The translations under genes and the position numbers were made by a program. Below are positions 59,994-64,000 of a stretch of 64,000 nt of DNA, piece after piece. Each line of letters opens with the position of its first letter. Position 1 is the stretch's first letter. The notes beneath the pieces were generated by a model. It was not told the origin of the DNA. It was given only the letters and a program-made list of their open reading frames with translations, and ran no database searches. This stretch comes from Mycobacteriales bacterium (GTDB taxonomy: Bacteria > Actinomycetota > Actinomycetes > Mycobacteriales > Mycobacteriaceae): the NCBI GenBank assembly GCA_018376445.1, contig JAHABL010000010.1, forward strand, positions 1 to 64,000, written 5' to 3'.

Positions 59994-61331
59994 GTGTTCC
60001 TTCGCCACTGCGAACTACACAACTTCCGCTCCTGGGACCACCTCTCCCTGGATTTGCAGCCCGGCATCACCGTCTTCGTGGGCGCCAACGGCCAAGGGAA
60101 AACCAATTTCCTAGAAGGCATCAACTACCTGGCCACCCTTCGCTCCCACCGAGTCTCCGGTGACGGCCCCCTCATCCACGAAGGGGCAGACTCCGCCCAG
60201 CTCGCCGCCACCGCCGTCCACAACCGGCGTGAACTCACCGTCGCCCTCGACATCCACACCGGCAAAACCAACCAGGCCACCATCAACACCTCTCCCTGCC
60301 GGCCCCGCGACATTGTGGGCGTCATCAGCACCATCCTGTTCGCCCCCGAGGACCTCAGCCTGGTCCGTGGCGACCCCGCTGGTCGGCGCTCCTACCTGGA
60401 CGACCTCCTCATCCAACGCCGCCCCCGCCTACGCGGCGTCACCAGCGACTACGAGAAAATCCTGCGGCAACGCAACGCACTGCTGAAAAGCGCCAGCATG
60501 GCACTCCGCCACGGCTACCGCACCTCCGCCGGTGCCAGCGCACTAGCCACCCTGGACGCCTGGGATGCCCAACTGGCCCGCGTCGGCGCGCAACTAGTGG
60601 CCGCCCGCCTCAACCTGCTGCGTGACATTGCCCCGCTGGTCGCCCGTAACTATGCCGAACTGGCCCCCCACTCCCGGCCCGCGCAGCTAAGCTACACCTC
60701 CATCCCGCAGATAACAGTCGAGGACTGCGCTGCCAGCCTGCCCCTCGATGAAGAGTACCTGGAAGCAGCCCTACTCGCCGGCCTGGCCGAAAAACGCGAC
60801 CATGAAATTGAGCGCGGCATCACCCTCGCCGGACCCCACCGCGACGACCTCACCCTGCTGCTGGGCGTGCAACCCGCGAAAGGCTTTGCGAGCCACGGGG
60901 AATCCTGGAGTCTCGCCCTCGCACTGCGGCTCGCCGCCTACGATCTGCTAACAGCAGACGGCACCGAACCCATCCTGCTACTCGACGACGTCTTCGCCGA
61001 ACTAGACCGCTACCGCCGAGAAGCCCTGGCGGCCGTCGCCGCCAAAGCCGAACAAACCCTCATCACCGCGGCGGTTGGGGAAGACCTCCCAGCAGAACTT
61101 CACGTTGCCGCAACCCACACCGTCAGCACCGTAGGGGAAGCGAGCCACCGCATTTCCCTCCTCGACGGCATCCTCACCGACGACCCCACGCTCAATGAGC
61201 CCACGCTCAACGTGCCGAGCGATGTTGCGCCAAGCGCTTACATGCCTGGCAGTGTTGAATCAGGCGGTGTCGAGCAAGAGAATGTTGCGCCGATCAGTGC
61301 TGATCAGCCCGAGGACGGTGACCGCCAATGA
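59994..61331 (+). CDS. recF: DNA replication/repair protein RecF
   Basis: A 445-residue SMC-like ATPase that loads RecA at gaps: Walker A GANGQGKT at 30-37, LDDLLIQRRPRLRGV, the signature-like SHGESWSLALALRLA and Walker B ILLLDDVFAELD. It starts at GTG. The last about 60 residues are a Pro/Ser/Val/Glu-rich extension with near-repeats of DPTLNEPTLNVPS type that other RecF proteins lack. gnd, present between dnaN and recF in mycobacteria, is absent here. The stop overlaps the next ATG (ATGA). Confidence 0.95.
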   Translation: MFLRHCELHNFRSWDHLSLDLQPGITVFVGANGQGKTNFLEGINYLATLRSHRVSGDGPLIHEGADSAQLAATAVHNRRELTVALDIHTGKTNQATINTSPCRPRDIVGVISTILFAPEDLSLVRGDPAGRRSYLDDLLIQRRPRLRGVTSDYEKILRQRNALLKSASMALRHGYRTSAGASALATLDAWDAQLARVGAQLVAARLNLLRDIAPLVARNYAELAPHSRPAQLSYTSIPQITVEDCAASLPLDEEYLEAALLAGLAEKRDHEIERGITLAGPHRDDLTLLLGVQPAKGFASHGESWSLALALRLAAYDLLTADGTEPILLLDDVFAELDRYRREALAAVAAKAEQTLITAAVGEDLPAELHVAATHTVSTVGEASHRISLLDGILTDDPTLNEPTLNVPSDVAPSAYMPGSVESGGVEQENVAPISADQPEDGDRQ

Positions 61332-61942
61332 TCCCGAATGAGAACTTCACCTCTGACGCCGCCCACCGCACCCTCGCTGCCGCCCTCGCTGCCGCCCAGG
61401 CCAGTGGCCGCAACATTGGACGCGGGCGTGCCAGCCGCCCCCGCCCCACCGGTAACACTGACGGAACGGCCAACACCTCCGCCATGTCGCCCAGTTGCGA
61501 CCGCGCTTCGCGCGGACCACGCGGTGCCGGCTCCGCCAGTACCGGACGCTACCGCCGCTACAGTTGGACCAGCTCCGGCCCCGACGAATGGGACCCACAA
61601 CTCCTCACCACCCTAATCGCCGACACCGTGAAAAAACACGGCTGGCAGGCGGAAGTCACCGGCGGCCGCATCATCAACAACTGGCCGGACATAATGGGCG
61701 AGGAAATCGCCTCCCACTCCCATGTAGAGAAACTGGACGACGAAGGCACCCTCCACATCCGCACGGACACCACCGCATGGGCCACGCAACTACGCCTGCT
61801 CCAACCACAAATTCTGGCCGAACTGGGAAAACGCTACGGTTCCACGGTGCGGATGCTACGGATTCTAGGACCCAACCGGCCCAGCTGGCGAAAAGGCCCC
61901 AAGCATGTGAAAGGCCGCGGGCCGCGCGACACCTACGGATAA
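61328..61942 (+). CDS. DUF721 family protein
   Basis: A 204-residue protein whose C-terminal 105 residues have the DUF721 (DciA-like) pattern: LLTTLIADTVKKHGWQ, GRIINNWPDIMGEEIASHSHVEKLDDEGTLHIRTDTTAWATQLRLL. Related proteins help load the replicative helicase in bacteria without DnaC, which fits its place between recF and gyrB. The first 80 residues are an Ala/Arg-rich disordered region. It is translationally coupled to recF by an ATGA overlap. Confidence 0.88.
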   Translation: MIPNENFTSDAAHRTLAAALAAAQASGRNIGRGRASRPRPTGNTDGTANTSAMSPSCDRASRGPRGAGSASTGRYRRYSWTSSGPDEWDPQLLTTLIADTVKKHGWQAEVTGGRIINNWPDIMGEEIASHSHVEKLDDEGTLHIRTDTTAWATQLRLLQPQILAELGKRYGSTVRMLRILGPNRPSWRKGPKHVKGRGPRDTYG

Positions 61943-62177
61943 GCGCGCTCGGATAGGCGTATTCAGGTAAGTGTGCCGGGCATATCGTTGCGTGTCCGCC
62001 GAGTTCCGGTCGCGTGTCCCAGCGTGTCCGCTGGTTGTTTGCAACACTGCCCATGCTGGCAGCAGCACCGCCGTCACCACCCAAAAACGTTTTAAACGCG
62101 ATTTGCGGAAAAATATCTTTTCTTCAGGCTCCTACACGTAAACGGGGGTCAAAAGCGGCATTTTGGCGCTGAGGGGG

Positions 62178-62183
62178 TAGAAT
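62178..62183 (+). promoter_or_regulatory. Possible -10 element of gyrB (TAGAAT)
   Basis: TAGAAT 139 bp upstream of the gyrB start in the 379-bp DUF721-gyrB spacer; no matching -35 is evident. The spacer 61943-62321 contains no supported gene. Confidence 0.35.
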
Positions 62184-62321
62184 GGACCCGTAAGCACGTT
62201 CATTTGCCACCCAACGCCTGCGAAAAGAGAAGACATCGCCGCGCGCGACACCACTCCCCCACGCAGCAGCCAATGAACATACCCAAAGGTTCACACCAGT
62301 GAAAAAGGAGTGCGACGCCCT

Positions 62322-64000
62322 GTGGCTCCCTCTCAGAACAAGAACAAAAAAGAGTATGGTGCAGATTCCATCACCATCCTCGAAGGACTCGAAGCCGTCC
62401 GCCTGCGCCCCGGTATGTACATCGGCTCCACCGGCGAACGCGGCCTCCACCACCTCGTCTGGGAAGTTGTAGACAACTCCGTCGATGAAGCCATGGCCGG
62501 CTACTGCGACGAAGTCAACGTCACCATCATGGAAGACGGCGGCATCGAAGTCCGCGACAACGGCCGCGGCATTCCCGTCGAAATGCACGCCTCCGGCAGC
62601 CCCACCGTGCAAGTCGTCATGACCCAACTCCACGCCGGCGGTAAATTCAACTCCGACTCCTACGCCGTATCCGGCGGCCTACACGGCGTCGGTATCTCCG
62701 TCGTCAACGCCCTCTCCACCCGCGTCGAAGCCGAAATCTGGCGCGATGGACACCACTGGACCCAAAATTTCAATAACGCCATCCCCGAAGACCTCATCGA
62801 CGACGGCCCCGCCGAAGGACGCGGAACCACCATCCGCTTCTGGGCCGACCCCAACATCTTCGAAACCACCGAATACAAATTCGACATCATCGCCCGCCGC
62901 CTGCAGGAAATGGCGTTCCTCAACAAGGGCCTCACCATCACCCTGGAAGACCAGCGCGTCACCCAGGAAGAAGCCGAAATTGATGCCGAAGCAGAATCTG
63001 GCGACCCCGAACTAGCGGTAGCCGCCAAGAATGCCGAAGCCGAAAAGGCCGCCTCCACCCAGAAGGCAGCCCGACGCCGAAAGTACCACTACCCCAACGG
63101 TTTGCGGGACTACGTCGAGTCCATCAACAAAACCAAGCAAGCCCTCCACCCCAGCATCATCGCGTTCGACGCGAAAGGCGAAGGCCACGAAGTGGAAATC
63201 GCCATGCAGTGGAACAACGGCTACAGCGAATCCGTCCACACCTTCGCCAACACCATCAACACCATTGAAGGTGGCACCCACGAAGAAGGCTTCCGCGCCG
63301 CCCTCACCTCCCTCGTGAACAAGTACGCGCGCGACAAGAAACTCCTCAAAGACAAAGACCCCAAACTCACCGGCGACGATATTCGCGAAGGTTTGGCCTC
63401 AGTTATCTCCGTCCGCGTCTCCGACCCGCAGTTTGAGGGCCAGACTAAGACCAAACTGGGGAACACCGAAATTCGCTCCTTCGTGCAGAAGGAATGCAAC
63501 GAACACTTGGGTCATTGGCTGGAAGCCAACCCCAGCGAGGCGAAAACCATCATCCAGAAGGCAGCCTCCTCCGCCCACGCGCGGCTCGCCGCCCGCAAGG
63601 CTCGTGAACTGGTCCGCCGGAAGTCCGCCAGCGACCTTGGTGGTCTGCCCGGCAAGCTCGCCGACTGCCGCTCCAAAGACCCCGCAGAGTGCGAAATCTA
63701 CATTGTGGAGGGCGACTCCGCAGGTGGCTCCGCCAAGTCCGGCCGCGACAACTTCAACCAGGCCATCCTGCCGCTGCGCGGCAAGATCCTCAACGTCGAA
63801 AAAGCCCGCATCGACCGCGTCCTGAAAAACAATGAGGTGCAGGCCATTATCACCGCCCTCGGCACCGGCATCCACGACGAATTCGACATCAGCAAACTGC
63901 GCTACAACAAGATCGTCATCATGGCCGATGCTGACGTGGACGGCCAACACATCGCCACCCTGCTGCTCACCCTCCTCTTCCGATTCATGCGGCCGCTAGT
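62322..64000 (+). CDS. gyrB: DNA gyrase subunit B, 3' end beyond window
   Basis: An open frame from GTG 62322 to the right edge (559 codons seen; the family is about 650-700). It begins MAPSQNKNKKEYGADSITIL, with the GHKL ATPase block EGLEAVRLRPGMYIGS, VVDNSVDEA, and the TOPRIM residues EGDSAGG at 463-469 and DADVD at 536-540. GyrB supplies the ATPase that drives negative supercoiling with GyrA. An Ala/Glu-rich insert lies near 215-245. AAGGAG is about 11 nt before the start. Confidence 0.97.
   Translation, partial: MAPSQNKNKKEYGADSITILEGLEAVRLRPGMYIGSTGERGLHHLVWEVVDNSVDEAMAGYCDEVNVTIMEDGGIEVRDNGRGIPVEMHASGSPTVQVVMTQLHAGGKFNSDSYAVSGGLHGVGISVVNALSTRVEAEIWRDGHHWTQNFNNAIPEDLIDDGPAEGRGTTIRFWADPNIFETTEYKFDIIARRLQEMAFLNKGLTITLEDQRVTQEEAEIDAEAESGDPELAVAAKNAEAEKAASTQKAARRRKYHYPNGLRDYVESINKTKQALHPSIIAFDAKGEGHEVEIAMQWNNGYSESVHTFANTINTIEGGTHEEGFRAALTSLVNKYARDKKLLKDKDPKLTGDDIREGLASVISVRVSDPQFEGQTKTKLGNTEIRSFVQKECNEHLGHWLEANPSEAKTIIQKAASSAHARLAARKARELVRRKSASDLGGLPGKLADCRSKDPAECEIYIVEGDSAGGSAKSGRDNFNQAILPLRGKILNVEKARIDRVLKNNEVQAIITALGTGIHDEFDISKLRYNKIVIMADADVDGQHIATLLLTLLFRFMRPL

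Overview
The window comes from a high-GC actinobacterium of the Mycobacteriales (Corynebacterium/Mycobacterium side). The main evidence is gene order: pcnA, Nudix, DUF6049, murJ, sigM, trxB, trxA, cwlM, a GNAT-like gene, parB, parA, rsmG, jag, yidC, yidD, rnpA, rpmH, dnaA, oriC, dnaN, recF, DUF721, gyrB. This is the origin region of mycobacteria and corynebacteria almost gene for gene (Rv3907c to gyrB in M. tuberculosis). A DtxR-type iron box and several leaderless promoters agree with this. I cannot name the species.

Left part (1-22.4 kb, accessory): the end of a CRISPR array (36-bp repeats, 28-bp spacers) enters from the left edge with no cas genes visible. Next comes a divergent oxidoreductase/HxlR-regulator pair with an operator between them. 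A compact + strand cluster follows (2584-20379): a small DUF6508-like gene, an SNF2-family helicase, a very large N6-adenine methylase, a 2285-residue DEAD-box/DUF1998 helicase with many zinc-ribbon motifs and a C-terminal nuclease-like domain, and a UvrD helicase with a RelE-like N-terminus. I read it as an anti-phage system that shares parts with DISARM and Druantia but has its own architecture. It abuts a convergent tenA gene, followed by about 1.4 kb of mostly non-coding, partly AT-rich DNA that holds one convincing 52-residue peptide gene.

Middle part (22.4-35 kb): haem synthesis genes hemA-hemL (minus) divergent from hemC (plus). Then come a heterodimeric ABC transporter pair under a DtxR-type box (probably iron/siderophore related), two exported proteins of unknown function, a bile acid:sodium symporter-like protein, a small basic protein and yqgE.

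Right part (35-64 kb, core): the conserved origin region. It includes lipid II flippase murJ with a reduced pseudokinase region, sigM without its usual anti-sigma gene, thioredoxin and thioredoxin reductase, cwlM, the ParAB segregation genes with four parS-like sites, the membrane-insertion/RNase P/L34 operon, dnaA, oriC with DnaA boxes, dnaN, recF, a DUF721 gene, and gyrB running off the right edge.

Two window-wide patterns stand out. At least five genes have a TANNNT hexamer exactly 6 nt before the ATG, as expected of leaderless mRNAs. Synonymous codon use also switches sharply between C-ending and G/T-ending regimes, sometimes inside one gene. No tRNA or rRNA gene was seen.
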